Below, in pieces: positions 45,232 through 54,484 of a DNA stretch of 64,000 nt. The notes under the pieces are model-generated. The model did no database searches, was not told where the DNA came from, and saw only the letters and a program-made list of their open reading frames with translations. A program made the position numbers and the translations under genes. This DNA comes from VXYL01 sp965200375 (GTDB taxonomy: Bacteria > Pseudomonadota > Gammaproteobacteria > Pseudomonadales > Azotimanducaceae), in the NCBI GenBank assembly GCA_965200375.1, contig OZ241353.1, positions 2,542,001-2,606,000 on the forward strand, given 5' to 3'. Position 1 is the first letter of the stretch, and every line of letters starts with the position of its first letter.

Positions 45232-47409
45232 TCACCGCGGCCGCGCTTCGAGACTCGTTTCCGCACTCCACAGGCGTTTCCCGTCGCGCCCTAGCTGACC
45301 CGTACGGACGCGCGCGATCTCGTAGTTTGGCAAGACACGCTTGGCAGCACAGCGCCCCTCGCCGACGTGGCCATGCTCCTCGAATTGGAAGTCCAGGTTG
45401 TCGAATCCGAATTCGTGCCAACTTGGGAGGTCCGACTCGTCAACGGGCACGACGTGCAGAAAGAACCAGCCGCGGACATCCTCATCGCGGCACTCCTCCT
45501 TGGCGTACACGATCTTGTTCCCGTCGCGGTACACGTCGAAGGCGGAACGGATGAGGGGCGGCGTGTCCCTCACGTTCTCGAGCAGCTTGTCGATCATGTG
45601 CGCCGGGCTTGCAAATTGGAGTACGCCATGCCAAGCGTTTTTCCCCTCCTGCCCCTCCTGCCAAGTTTCGATGCGGCCGATCTCGTAGTCCGGAAGCACG
45701 CGCACGGCGACGCAGCGTCCACCGGCTCGCAGCGTGTACCCCCCTCGACGCTTGTCCCGGTGGAAGCCGCCCCGGAGGTCGTTCGTTCCGAGAACGAAGT
45801 CGGGGGTCTCGAACCCGTACGGCACACGCCAACCGGGGAGGTCCGCTTCGTCGACGGGGAAGACCTTGAGAAAGATCCAGTGCCGCAGATCCTCATCGCT
45901 GCAGGCATCCTTCAGGTAGATCAGCGTGTCTTCCTTCCGGTACACGTCGAACGTCGATCTGATGACGGGCCGCGTGTTCTCGGCCGCTGCCAGCAAGCGC
46001 CCGATCACACGCCTGTCCGACAGGTGCCAGGAAGTGAACAGGGCGATGGAAAGCAGAAGACCCAGCGTTGCCGACGAGAGCTTCCAGTCGGTGGCGCGGA
46101 GCGCCAGAAACAAGCAGGACCAGCACAGCGCATGCGGAACGAACATGAATCTCGCCGATCTGTACGGCATGTGGTCCGGGATCAGAAACTGGGGCGCGGA
46201 GTGGGCCAGCGTCAGGACGACGATCCAAAGGACGCTCCAGGCACCTTGGCGGATCCGAAAGGCGAGCCCTGCCGCGACCAGAAGCGCCGACACCGTAGCG
46301 ACGGAATAGACGGTCCCCGCATTGGGATCGCCTGGCCACGCCATCATGTAGTGGGCATCGAGCAGGCTACGGAGCTGCGTCATCGCACCCGCCAACAGTT
46401 CCGGGTAGTCTTGAGCGGCGTCGCGAGACCTGATGGAGAAGGAAACCGAGAAACGATACCACAGGTCCTCGAATTCGAAGACCGTCATCTTGGTGAGCAG
46501 GGCAAGCGCATAGCTCAAGATCACGCCGAGCGTGTAGAACGCAATGCACGACACCGCCCTCGCGGATTTCTCGCCGGGCGTTGCGTGGTCGTAGCGGAAC
46601 CAGGCCAAGAGCCCTATCCAGACGATGGCGAGCAGGGTGTGGCCGTCCCCCATCCACAGATAGGCCGACACCGCGCCGCCGGCGAAACAGGAGACGAGCA
46701 CGGCGCTGAAGGACATCCGTGCGCGCATCAGCAGGGCTAGGGCGGCTGCGAACAGGATCGTCCACAGATACGGCAACCCGTTGGCGATGTCCGCCCAATA
46801 CTCGATGCCGGAGACGGCATCGAACGCGATCAGCGGCACCCCGACAAGGAACATCCTGGGCGCGAGGAGCAGCAGCGAAATCCCCAAGAGGACGTACGCC
46901 AGCCGAATGGCGATCAGAGTGAGGTCCCGGACTTGGCTCACCGTCAAGTGCCGCAAGGCGATGGCGTAGAGCGCCTTGTTGCCCCACCAGTGAGTGCTCT
47001 TCAGGTAGCCGATCCGCTGCTCGGCGCCATTCGACTCGGCGTCGATCATGTAGCAGAAGGTGCGACAACCGTGGGCAGCCAACGACCTTGGCGCGATGGC
47101 GTTGCGAACCGCGTTGCCGTCGCCAGCGGTTCGTGCCCCCGCCAGCACGGCGGCCGAAATTTCGCAGTATTCGTAGCGGACCTTGTAGTTCTCAGTGTAG
47201 CCATCGTCGGTCCGATCCGCTGCGACTTCGGTTCTGATTCTCTCCTGCGCCAGCTGGTAGGGGATCTGATTGCCAAGGTGGTGGAGATAGACGAACAGCG
47301 CCGTGGTCAGGACCGCGGCGGCAGCGCAATAGACCGAAGCGGTGCCGAGTACGGGCGTGGCCCGAGCCAGGTACCTGTGAATGGACAACCGGTGCCTCTT
47401 TTCTTTCAT
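45232..47409 (-). CDS. Polytopic membrane protein with two tandem C-terminal copies of a glycosyltransferase-associated domain
   Basis: The 725-residue protein starts at ATG 47409. There is one N-terminal helix (TASVYCAAAAVLTTALFVYL), a periplasmic segment with Cys residues, then about nine more membrane helices up to residue 470. The C-terminus holds two copies of one soluble module: FDVYRKEDTLIYLKDACSDED with HWIFLKVFPVDEADLPGW, and FDVYRDGNKIVYAKEECRDED with GWFFLHVVPVDESDLPSW, each ending in V-LP-YEI-R-x-T-Q. Modules of this kind occur at the end of membrane glycosyltransferase-like proteins. I do not see a clear catalytic DD/DE motif in the first loop, so glycosyl transfer is a guess. 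Confidence 0.7.
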   Translation of the reverse strand: MKEKRHRLSIHRYLARATPVLGTASVYCAAAAVLTTALFVYLHHLGNQIPYQLAQERIRTEVAADRTDDGYTENYKVRYEYCEISAAVLAGARTAGDGNAVRNAIAPRSLAAHGCRTFCYMIDAESNGAEQRIGYLKSTHWWGNKALYAIALRHLTVSQVRDLTLIAIRLAYVLLGISLLLLAPRMFLVGVPLIAFDAVSGIEYWADIANGLPYLWTILFAAALALLMRARMSFSAVLVSCFAGGAVSAYLWMGDGHTLLAIVWIGLLAWFRYDHATPGEKSARAVSCIAFYTLGVILSYALALLTKMTVFEFEDLWYRFSVSFSIRSRDAAQDYPELLAGAMTQLRSLLDAHYMMAWPGDPNAGTVYSVATVSALLVAAGLAFRIRQGAWSVLWIVVLTLAHSAPQFLIPDHMPYRSARFMFVPHALCWSCLFLALRATDWKLSSATLGLLLSIALFTSWHLSDRRVIGRLLAAAENTRPVIRSTFDVYRKEDTLIYLKDACSDEDLRHWIFLKVFPVDEADLPGWRVPYGFETPDFVLGTNDLRGGFHRDKRRGGYTLRAGGRCVAVRVLPDYEIGRIETWQEGQEGKNAWHGVLQFASPAHMIDKLLENVRDTPPLIRSAFDVYRDGNKIVYAKEECRDEDVRGWFFLHVVPVDESDLPSWHEFGFDNLDFQFEEHGHVGEGRCAAKRVLPNYEIARVRTGQLGRDGKRLWSAETSLEARPR

Positions 47410-47535
47410 GCCCACCGCTTGGGTTCTTGGTCCGCAAACCCGTCTAGCGTCTAAATTTAGTGCCGTCGACTGGCCGCAGTGTGGCGGGTCCTTGGGGCTA
47501 GGCAGCAGGCGTCCGCCAACGGTTGCCTGCCGCCA

Positions 47536-47559
47536 AGTGTAGCGCTTCCGAAATGGACG
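47536..47559. mobile_element. Degenerate solitary end of the MITE-like element
   Basis: AGTGTAGCGCTTCCGAAATG resembles the element end AGTGTGCCGCTTCCGAAATG with two mismatches. It lies in the divergent gap before the alkyltransferase-like gene. Confidence 0.5.
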
Positions 47560-47640
47560 CCGACCCGATGGGACGACGTCTTCGCCAACGGCACAAACCG
47601 CTTGCCCATTGCCACCGAGTCTTGAGACCGTTTCGCCACC

Positions 47641-48018
47641 ATGTCGACTGCCTACGAGAACGCCGAGGGCGCCGACGGCGCGGGGCGCGCCGAGCGCATC
47701 TGGCAGGTCGTGGCCGACATACCGGCCGGTCGCGTGGCCACCTACGGCCAGGTGGCGGCGCTTGCCGGCCTCCCGGGCGGTGCGCGGCAGGTCGGCCGCG
47801 CCCTGGCAAGGCTGCCGGCGGATACCCGCTTGCCGTGGCAGCGGGTGGTGCGGGCCAACGGCGCCTCGGCGCTGCCAGGTGCCGACGCCCAGCGCCAGCT
47901 GGACCGGTTGCAGGCGGAAGGCGTGCCGCTGACGGCCGGCAAGGCGGATCTTGAGCGCTGCCGGTGGCGGCCCGGCGAAGTCGAAGGTGCGCATCCGGCC
48001 GGCGGGCCGCGCCAGTGA
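47641..48018 (+). CDS. Alkyltransferase-like protein (ATL, MGMT homologue without the active Cys)
   Basis: The 125-residue DNA-binding domain of the O6-alkylguanine-DNA methyltransferase family has IWQVVADIPAGRVATYGQVAALAG (recognition helix with the Tyr and the Arg finger region) and LPWQRVVRANG. The PCHRV motif with acceptor Cys is replaced by PWQRV, so it cannot accept alkyl groups. ATLs bind O6-alkylguanine and hand the lesion to nucleotide excision repair. Most ATLs have PWHRV; Gln in place of His is unusual. It overlaps the following adenosyltransferase gene by 4 bases (GTGA). Confidence 0.88.
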   Translation: MSTAYENAEGADGAGRAERIWQVVADIPAGRVATYGQVAALAGLPGGARQVGRALARLPADTRLPWQRVVRANGASALPGADAQRQLDRLQAEGVPLTAGKADLERCRWRPGEVEGAHPAGGPRQ

Positions 48019-48590
48019 GCGCCAACCGCAAGCATCGACTGGACCGCGTGGTCACGCGCACCGGCGATGCCGGGGAGACTTCCCTGGCGGACGGTCGGCG
48101 CTATCCCAAGCACCACGCCCGCATCGAGCTGGCCGGGGCCCTCGACGAGGCCAACAGCGCTCTCGGCGTGTTGGTTGCGGAGGCGGACGAGGGCCTCGCG
48201 CCGCAGCTGCGCAGCATGCAGTCCCGCCTGTTCGATCTCGGCGCCGTGGTCGCCACGGGCGGATCGACAGTGGATTGGGCGCGGCAGACCGCCGATCTGG
48301 AGCGCGTCGCGGCAGCCTTGAACGCCAACCTGCCGCCGTTGCGCGAATTCGTGCTGCCAGGCGGCGGACGCGGCGCGGCGGCGGCGCACCTGGCGCGCAC
48401 GGTGGTGCGCCGGGCGGAGCGGGCCTGGTGGCGGGCCGCTGCCGACGCGCCGGCCTTGCAGGCCATCGCTGGCGGCCCGTGGCTCAACCGTCTCTCCGAC
48501 TACCTGTTCGTGCTGGCGCGAACGCTCGCCGACGACGAGACGCTGTGGCAGCCGCTGGCACCGGCCGGGAACGACAACGAGGCGGAGTGA
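48015..48590 (+). CDS. Cob(I)yrinic acid a,c-diamide adenosyltransferase, PduO type
   Basis: 191 residues from GTG 48015. VVTRTGDAGETSLADGRR (ATP-binding N-terminus), ELAGALDEANSALG, FVLPGGGRGAAAAHLARTVVRRAER (RRAER signature) and LNRLSDYLFVLAR are the hallmark blocks of PduO/MMAB adenosyltransferases. It transfers adenosyl from ATP to cob(I)alamin to make coenzyme B12. It is translationally coupled to the ATL gene, a pairing with no obvious functional link. Together with metH it shows that the cell handles cobalamin, although no B12 synthesis genes appear in the window. Confidence 0.93.
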   Translation: MSANRKHRLDRVVTRTGDAGETSLADGRRYPKHHARIELAGALDEANSALGVLVAEADEGLAPQLRSMQSRLFDLGAVVATGGSTVDWARQTADLERVAAALNANLPPLREFVLPGGGRGAAAAHLARTVVRRAERAWWRAAADAPALQAIAGGPWLNRLSDYLFVLARTLADDETLWQPLAPAGNDNEAE

Positions 48591-48646
48591 GGAACATCCG
48601 GAATGCCGCGGCGCACGGCAACGCGCTCCGCCACCGTACTCGGCCC

Positions 48647-49951
48647 TTACAGCACCAAGCGCCGGATGTCCGCAAGGGTCGCCGTCAGCGCGGCCATGAA
48701 CCGGCCGGCCTCGGCGCCGTTGATGGCGCGGTGGTCGTAGGAGAGGGACAGCGGCAGCATCCGGCGCGGCACGAAGGTGGCGCCGTCCCAGTGCGGGCGG
48801 GTTTGCAGCCGGGCGATGCCGAGGATGGCCACTTCCGGCGCGTTGACCACGGGCGTGAAGCCGGTGCCGCCGATGGCGCCGAGGCTGGAGATGGTGAAGC
48901 TGCCGCCTTGCAGTTCGGCCGGCTTCAGTCGCCCGGCGCGGGCGGCCTCGGCGAGGCGCGCCGTTTGCGCGGCCAGCTCCAGCACGCCGAAAACGTCGGC
49001 GTCGCGCAGCACGGGCACCACCAGGCCGTCGGCGGTGTCCACCGCCATGCCGAGGTGGTAGTAGCGCTTGTGGATGAGCGTCTCGCAGCCGGGGTCCAAC
49101 GAGGCGTTGAACTGCGGATGGGTGCGCAGCACATGGACGCATGCCTTCATCACGAACGGCAGCAGCGTCAGCTTCACTCCGGCCGCTTCGGCTTCCCCGG
49201 CCAGATCCCGTCGAAACGCCTCCAGGTCGGTCGCGTCCGCTTCGTCGTGGGCCGTGACATGCACCACCTGCTGCCAAGCGGCCTGGAGGTTGGCGGCGCC
49301 GCGGCGGCGGATGCGCGACAGCGGCACGTGCTCGATGGCGCCGAAGCGGGCGTAGTCCGGCGTCGGCGCCGGGGGCAGTGGCGTCAAGCCAGGGCGAGGC
49401 CCCAGGTTGGCCTTCACGAACGCCTTCACGTCGTCCTTGAGAATGCGCCCGCCGGCGCCGGAGCCGGACACCGCGGTCAACGCCACGCCCAGCTCCCGCG
49501 CCAGCCGCCGCACCGCCGGCCCGGCGTAGACGCGCCGAGCGCCAGCGTCTTCCGCCGCCGCGCCCGTAGCGGCCGCGGCGGCCGGAGCTGGCTGCATCGC
49601 CGACTGCGCCTCGCCGGCGCTTGCTTGGTCTGTCGCGGCGGGCGCAGCCCGCTCCGCCCGGGGCGGTGGCGCAGCCGCCGGCGCCTGCTCGGCCACCGCT
49701 GCGGGGCTTCCGTCGTCGGCCGCGTCCAAGCGCAGAATGGCGTCGCCGGCGTTCACGCGATCGCCCAAGGCCACGATCACCTCGGCCACGTCGCCGGCCC
49801 GGGGCGCTGGCACCTCCATCGATGCCTTGTCGGATTCGATGACGATCAGGGCGTCGTTCTCGGCCACCGTGTCGCCGGCGGCAACGCAGATCTCGATCAC
49901 CTCGACGTCCTCGGCGTCGCCGATGTCCGGAATGGTCACCTCGACGCTCAC
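48647..49951 (-). CDS. aceF: Pyruvate dehydrogenase E2, dihydrolipoyl acetyltransferase
   Basis: The 434-residue E2 has a single lipoyl domain (ESDKASMEVP, lipoyl Lys42), an Ala/Pro-rich flexible linker, an E1/E3-binding domain (AGPAVRRLARELGV) and the acetyltransferase core ending with SYDHRAING, where the catalytic His is present. One lipoyl domain is fewer than in E. coli (three) and many gammaproteobacteria (two). The start is GTG 49951, overlapping the aceE stop (GTGA), so the two are translated together. It transfers acetyl groups to CoA in the pyruvate dehydrogenase complex. The E3 gene (lpd) is not in the window. Confidence 0.95.
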   Translation of the reverse strand: MSVEVTIPDIGDAEDVEVIEICVAAGDTVAENDALIVIESDKASMEVPAPRAGDVAEVIVALGDRVNAGDAILRLDAADDGSPAAVAEQAPAAAPPPRAERAAPAATDQASAGEAQSAMQPAPAAAAATGAAAEDAGARRVYAGPAVRRLARELGVALTAVSGSGAGGRILKDDVKAFVKANLGPRPGLTPLPPAPTPDYARFGAIEHVPLSRIRRRGAANLQAAWQQVVHVTAHDEADATDLEAFRRDLAGEAEAAGVKLTLLPFVMKACVHVLRTHPQFNASLDPGCETLIHKRYYHLGMAVDTADGLVVPVLRDADVFGVLELAAQTARLAEAARAGRLKPAELQGGSFTISSLGAIGGTGFTPVVNAPEVAILGIARLQTRPHWDGATFVPRRMLPLSLSYDHRAINGAEAGRFMAALTATLADIRRLVL

Positions 49952-52647
49952 GACAACCTCGGGCTGGCCTTGTCCGGCGCGATTTCCAGAGCGCGGGCCG
50001 CATCGGCCACCGCCGCCGCAGACACCACCTGCCGATCCTGCAACTCCCGCAGCGCCGCCAGCGTGACGAAGCGCGAATCCACCTCGAAGAAGTCGCGCAG
50101 CTTCTCCCGGGTATCGCTGCGCCCGAAGCCGTCGGTGCCGAGCACCCGGTAGGGGGCATCGATGTTGCCGCGAATCGCCTCCGGCACGGTCTTCACGTAG
50201 TCCGTGGCGGCAACCACCGGCGCGTCCCCGGCAAGGCAGGCCGCGGCGTGGCTGCGGCGCGGCGGTTCGGCGGGATGCAGTAGATTCCAGCGCGCCGCGT
50301 CCTGGCCTGCCCGGGCCAGCTCGAAGAAGCTGGTGACGCTGAACACCTCGCTGGAGACGCCGTAGCCCTCCCACAGCCGCCGAGCGGCGGCGCGCACCTC
50401 CCGCAGGATGGCGCCGCTGCCGAGCAGCCGCACATGCTTGGCGCCGGCGTCGCCGATGCGTTCGAGCAGGTACATGCCGCGCAAGAGGTCCGCCGCCACG
50501 CCCTCCGGCATCGCCGGCTGCGGATAGTTCTCGTTCATCACCGTAACGTAGTAGAACACGCGCTCCCGCTCGCCGATCATGCGCCTGAGGCCGTCCTGGA
50601 CGATCACCGCCAGCTCGTAGGCGTAGCACGGGTCGTAGGCGACGCAGTTGGGTATGGCGGAGGCGAGCAGGTGGCTGTGGCCGTCCTGGTGCTGCAGTCC
50701 CTCGCCGTTGAGCGTGGTGCGCCCGGCGGTGGCGCCGAGCAGAAAGCCCCGGGCCTGCATGTCGCCGGCCGCCCAGGCGAGATCGCCCACCCGCTGGAAG
50801 CCGAACATGGAGTAGAAGATGTAGAACGGAATCAGCGTGTAGCGGTGCGTGCTGTAGGAGGTGGCGGCTGCCAGCCAGGCGGCGAAGGCGCCGGCCTCGT
50901 TGATGCCTTCCTCGAGCACCTGGCCGTCCTTGGACTCGCGGTAGGAAGCGATTTCGCCGTGGTCCTCCGGCTCGTAGAGCTGCCCCTCGGAGGAGTAGAT
51001 GCCGAGCTGGCGGAACATCCCCTCCATGCCGAAGGTGCGGGCTTCGTCTGGAACGATGGGCACGATGCGCTTGCCGATGGCGCGCTCCCGGGCCAGCGTG
51101 GAGAGCATGCGCACCAGCGCCATGGTGGTGGAGACGGCGCGCTCGCCGGTGCCTTCGAGGTGCGGCGCGAACAACGCGAGGGGGGGCACGGGCACCGGCG
51201 TCTCCGCCTCGGTGCGCTTCGGAATCGGCCCCCCGAGTTTCGCCCGCTGGCGCTGCAGGTAGACGCGCTCCGGCGCGTCCGCCGGGGGGCGGTAGTAGGG
51301 CACGTCCGCCAGCTCGTCGTCCCGCAGCGGCACGTCGAACCGGTCTCGGAAGTGCTTGAGGTCCTCGAGGCCGAGTTTCTTCACCTGATGGGTGGTGTTC
51401 TCCGCCTCTCCGGCATCGCCCATGCCGTAGCCCTTGACCGTCTTCGCCAGAATGACCGTGGGTTCGCCCCGGTGGTGGGTGGCGGCGTGGTAGGCGGCGT
51501 ACACCTTGAACGGATCGTGGCCGCCCCGGTTGAGGCGCATGATGTCGTCGTCGGACATCCGTTCGACCAGACGCGCCAGCGCGGGATGCTTGCCGAAGAA
51601 GTGCTGCCGCGTGTAGGCGCCGCCCTTGGCCTTGTAGTTCTGGTACTCGCCGTCCACCACTTCGTCCATGCGCTGCTGCAGCAGGCCGTCGCGGTCGTTG
51701 GCGAACAGCGGATCCCACAGCCGGCCCCAGATCACCTTGATGACGTTCCATCCCGCGCCCCGGAACGCGCCTTCCAGTTCCTGGATGATCTTGCCGTTGC
51801 CGCGCACCGGGCCGTCCAGGCGCTGCAAGTTGCAGTTGACGACGAAGATCAGGTTGTCCAGCTTCTCCCGCCCGGCAAGCCCCAGCGCCCCGAGGGACTC
51901 CGGTTCGTCGCACTCGCCGTCGCCGAGGAATGCCCACACCTTGCGATCGCCCATCGGAATGAGGCCGCGGCTGTCCAGGTACTTCATGATGTGGGCTTGG
52001 TAGATCGCCTGGATCGGCCCGAGCCCCATGGACACCGTGGGAAACTGCCAGTAGTCCGACATCAGCCACGGATGCGGATAGGAGGAGAGGCCGCCGCCCA
52101 CTTCGCGTCGGAAGGCGTCCAGATCCGCCTCCTGCAAGCGGCCCTCCAGGAACGAGCGGGCGTAGATGCCCGGAGCGCTGTGGCCCTGGAAGTAGATCAG
52201 ATCGCCGGCCGCGCTGCCCTCGGGGCCCCGGAAGAAGTAGTTGAAGCCCACCTCGTAGAGGGTGGCGGCGGAGGCGAAGGTGGAGATGTGCCCGCCCACG
52301 TCGCCCTCGCGGCGGTTGGCGCGCACCACCATCGCCAGCGCGTTCCAGCGGATCAGGGAGCGGATGCGGCGCTCCATGAACAGGTCGCCCGGCATGAAGG
52401 CTTCCTGGCTGGCGGGAATGGTGTTCCGGTAGGGCGTGGCGATGGTGTAGGGCAGCCGGGCGCCGGTTGCGGTGAGCCGCCCGGAGAGGCGCCCCAGGAG
52501 ATGGCTTGCCCGTTCCACGCCGTGCCGGTGGAGCACGTCCTCCAAGGCGGCCAGCCACTCGCGGGTTTCGTCCGGGTCCTGGTCGGAGCCGTCGGCGACG
52601 GTCGCGGCCGCCGGCGGGGCGGCGTGTTCCAGCCCTCCGCTCGCCAT
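49948..52647 (-). CDS. aceE: Pyruvate dehydrogenase E1, homodimeric type
   Basis: The 899-residue AceE has the thiamine-diphosphate motif GDGECDEPES with VVNCNLQRLDGPVRGN, ISTFASAATLYEVGFNYFFRG near the N-terminus and HQDGHSHLLASAIPN in the C-terminal domain. It decarboxylates pyruvate and acetylates the lipoyl group of AceF. The start at ATG 52647 (MASGGLEH) is chosen; a GTG at 52665 is in frame but lacks a ribosome-binding site. The first 60 residues are less conserved. Operon aceE-aceF, with about 280 bases before the upstream ampD stop. Confidence 0.97.
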   Translation of the reverse strand: MASGGLEHAAPPAAATVADGSDQDPDETREWLAALEDVLHRHGVERASHLLGRLSGRLTATGARLPYTIATPYRNTIPASQEAFMPGDLFMERRIRSLIRWNALAMVVRANRREGDVGGHISTFASAATLYEVGFNYFFRGPEGSAAGDLIYFQGHSAPGIYARSFLEGRLQEADLDAFRREVGGGLSSYPHPWLMSDYWQFPTVSMGLGPIQAIYQAHIMKYLDSRGLIPMGDRKVWAFLGDGECDEPESLGALGLAGREKLDNLIFVVNCNLQRLDGPVRGNGKIIQELEGAFRGAGWNVIKVIWGRLWDPLFANDRDGLLQQRMDEVVDGEYQNYKAKGGAYTRQHFFGKHPALARLVERMSDDDIMRLNRGGHDPFKVYAAYHAATHHRGEPTVILAKTVKGYGMGDAGEAENTTHQVKKLGLEDLKHFRDRFDVPLRDDELADVPYYRPPADAPERVYLQRQRAKLGGPIPKRTEAETPVPVPPLALFAPHLEGTGERAVSTTMALVRMLSTLARERAIGKRIVPIVPDEARTFGMEGMFRQLGIYSSEGQLYEPEDHGEIASYRESKDGQVLEEGINEAGAFAAWLAAATSYSTHRYTLIPFYIFYSMFGFQRVGDLAWAAGDMQARGFLLGATAGRTTLNGEGLQHQDGHSHLLASAIPNCVAYDPCYAYELAVIVQDGLRRMIGERERVFYYVTVMNENYPQPAMPEGVAADLLRGMYLLERIGDAGAKHVRLLGSGAILREVRAAARRLWEGYGVSSEVFSVTSFFELARAGQDAARWNLLHPAEPPRRSHAAACLAGDAPVVAATDYVKTVPEAIRGNIDAPYRVLGTDGFGRSDTREKLRDFFEVDSRFVTLAALRELQDRQVVSAAAVADAARALEIAPDKASPRLS

Positions 52648-52930
52648 GCCTAACGGGCCGACCACGTCGCAATGATCGGCGGGACGGGGCCACGGGTGGC
52701 GATCTGGACCATCACGTCAAGTGCGGCTTGGTGCCGTTCCTCGCAGCAACTCGCTGGCGCCGAAGCGAGGATTATAGGTGGCTGGATCGCCCCGCCGCTC
52801 CCGGTTCCGCACGCCTGCCTGCCAGCTGCTGCGGCAGGGCACGGCGCCGTGCGGCCGCTTGGGGGTCGCTGCGTCCAGAGGCCGCTCGGCGCATGGGTCG
52901 AGCGTGGGATTTCCGCGTGCGCCCGCTAGG

Positions 52931-53497
52931 TCAGTCAGGCAGATAGGGCGCCAGGGAGCGCAGCAGGCGCGGCCAGTCGAAGGCCGGCCCGGGGTCCGTC
53001 TTGCGCCCGGGTGCGACTTCCGCGTGGCCTACCAGACGGGCGGGGCAAAGCGCGGGATAGCGCCGGAACAGGGCCGCGAGCAGCGGCGGCAGCAGACGGT
53101 ACTGTTCCTCCGAGTACGGCGTGTGATCGGCGCCTTCGAGTTCGATGCCGATGGCGTAGTCGTTGCAGCCAGCGCGGCCTTCGTAGCTCGAGGCGCCAGC
53201 GTGCCAGGCGCGGCGGCAGAAGGGCACGAACTGCGTCACGCGGCCATGGCGGGCCACCAGCAAGTGGCTGGAGACCCGCACGCCGGCCAGATCCGCCAGC
53301 GCCGGGTGGCTGTCGACGTCCAGCTCGTTCATGAAGAGGGCCGGAACCAGCCCCGTGTCGAACTTTCCCGGCGGCAGCGAGATGCCGTGGATCACAACCA
53401 GCGAGATGTCCTTCTCGTCGGGGCGTTCGTCCGCGTTCGGGGACTCGGAACGCACCGCGTTGTGCATCCAGTGGTTGGCGGCGACTTCGAATAGCAT
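52931..53497 (-). CDS. ampD: 1,6-anhydro-N-acetylmuramyl-L-alanine amidase
   Basis: The 188-residue cytosolic zinc amidase has VVIHGISLPPG (first His ligand), RRAWHAGASSYEGR, NDYAIGIELEG and GHAEVAPGRKTDPG (second His and the Asp/Lys of the active site). It cleaves the peptide from 1,6-anhydromuropeptides during cell-wall recycling and so controls beta-lactamase induction in species with ampR. It is divergent from nadC across 71 bases, the arrangement common in gammaproteobacteria. Confidence 0.95.
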   Translation of the reverse strand: MLFEVAANHWMHNAVRSESPNADERPDEKDISLVVIHGISLPPGKFDTGLVPALFMNELDVDSHPALADLAGVRVSSHLLVARHGRVTQFVPFCRRAWHAGASSYEGRAGCNDYAIGIELEGADHTPYSEEQYRLLPPLLAALFRRYPALCPARLVGHAEVAPGRKTDPGPAFDWPRLLRSLAPYLPD

Positions 53498-53568
53498 AGC
53501 GGCAATATGCGTCCCTTTTCGGGCGCGGTCAACGCCGGGGCCGCGCTCCGCGTACCTATAATCGCGGC

Positions 53569-54447
53569 ATGGGGCCGGACGTCGCAGCGGTGCAGCGCGA
53601 GGTAGCAGCCGCTCTGCGTGAGGACGTAGGCGCTGGAGACATCAACGCCGCCTTGGTCGCGCCGGACCTCCGCGCTTCGGCGCGGGTCGTCACCCGGGAT
53701 CGCGGCATCTTCTGCGGCAAGCCTTGGGCGACGGCCGCCTGCGAGCAGGTGGATGCCGGCATCATCCTGCGCTGGCATGTCGCGGACGGCGATTGCGTCG
53801 CCGCTGGCGACTGCCTCCTCGAACTCGAAGGCCCGGCCCGGGGTCTGCTCACCGTGGAGCGCACCGCCATCAACTTCATGCAGCTGCTCTCCGGCACTGC
53901 AACACGGGCGCATCGCTTCGTGGACGCCGTGGCCGGCACCGGCGCCGTGGTGCTGGATACCCGCAAGACGCTGCCGGGCCTGCGCGCAGCGCAGAAGTAC
54001 GCGGTGCGCGTGGGCGGGGCCCGCAACCACCGCATGGGCTTGTTCGACGCCTACCTGCTCAAGGAGAACCACCTGGCGGTGGCCGGCGGCATCGCCGCTG
54101 CGGTGCGGACGGCGCGACGCTGCCACCCGGGCAAGCCGGTGCAGGTGGAGGTGGAACGCAACGAGCAGCTGAAGGAGGCCATCGCCGCCGGCGCGGACCG
54201 AGTGCTGCTGGACAACTACACCGTCGCTGGCCTCGAGGAGGCTGTCGCTGCCGCCGCCGGGGCGGTGGCGCTCGAAGCTTCCGGCGGCATCACCCTCGAC
54301 AACGTCGCGGCCGTGGCGGCCACGGGCGTGGACTTCGTCTCCGTCGGCGAGATCACCAAGAACGTGGCGCCGCTCGACATCTCCATGCGCACGGCGCCGA
54401 TACCGCGCCGGCCCGACGCGGGCGTCCCCGACTCTGGCGTCCTCTGA
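53569..54447 (+). CDS. nadC: Nicotinate-nucleotide pyrophosphorylase (carboxylating)
   Basis: The 292-residue quinolinate phosphoribosyltransferase has EDVGAGDINAALV, VERTAINFMQLLSGTAT, LDTRKTLPGLR (substrate-binding Arg/Lys), RNHRMGLFDAYLLKENHL, VEVERNEQLKEA and ALEASGGITLDNV, all characteristic. It converts quinolinate and PRPP to nicotinate mononucleotide in NAD synthesis. The start ATG 53569 gives the usual length. The final 20 residues (RRPDAGVPDSGVL) are a short unrelated tail. Confidence 0.96.
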   Translation: MGPDVAAVQREVAAALREDVGAGDINAALVAPDLRASARVVTRDRGIFCGKPWATAACEQVDAGIILRWHVADGDCVAAGDCLLELEGPARGLLTVERTAINFMQLLSGTATRAHRFVDAVAGTGAVVLDTRKTLPGLRAAQKYAVRVGGARNHRMGLFDAYLLKENHLAVAGGIAAAVRTARRCHPGKPVQVEVERNEQLKEAIAAGADRVLLDNYTVAGLEEAVAAAAGAVALEASGGITLDNVAAVAATGVDFVSVGEITKNVAPLDISMRTAPIPRRPDAGVPDSGVL

Positions 54448-54484
54448 CCCTGCGGCGTTCTTGACGCCGCGGTTTGGGAGCCGT

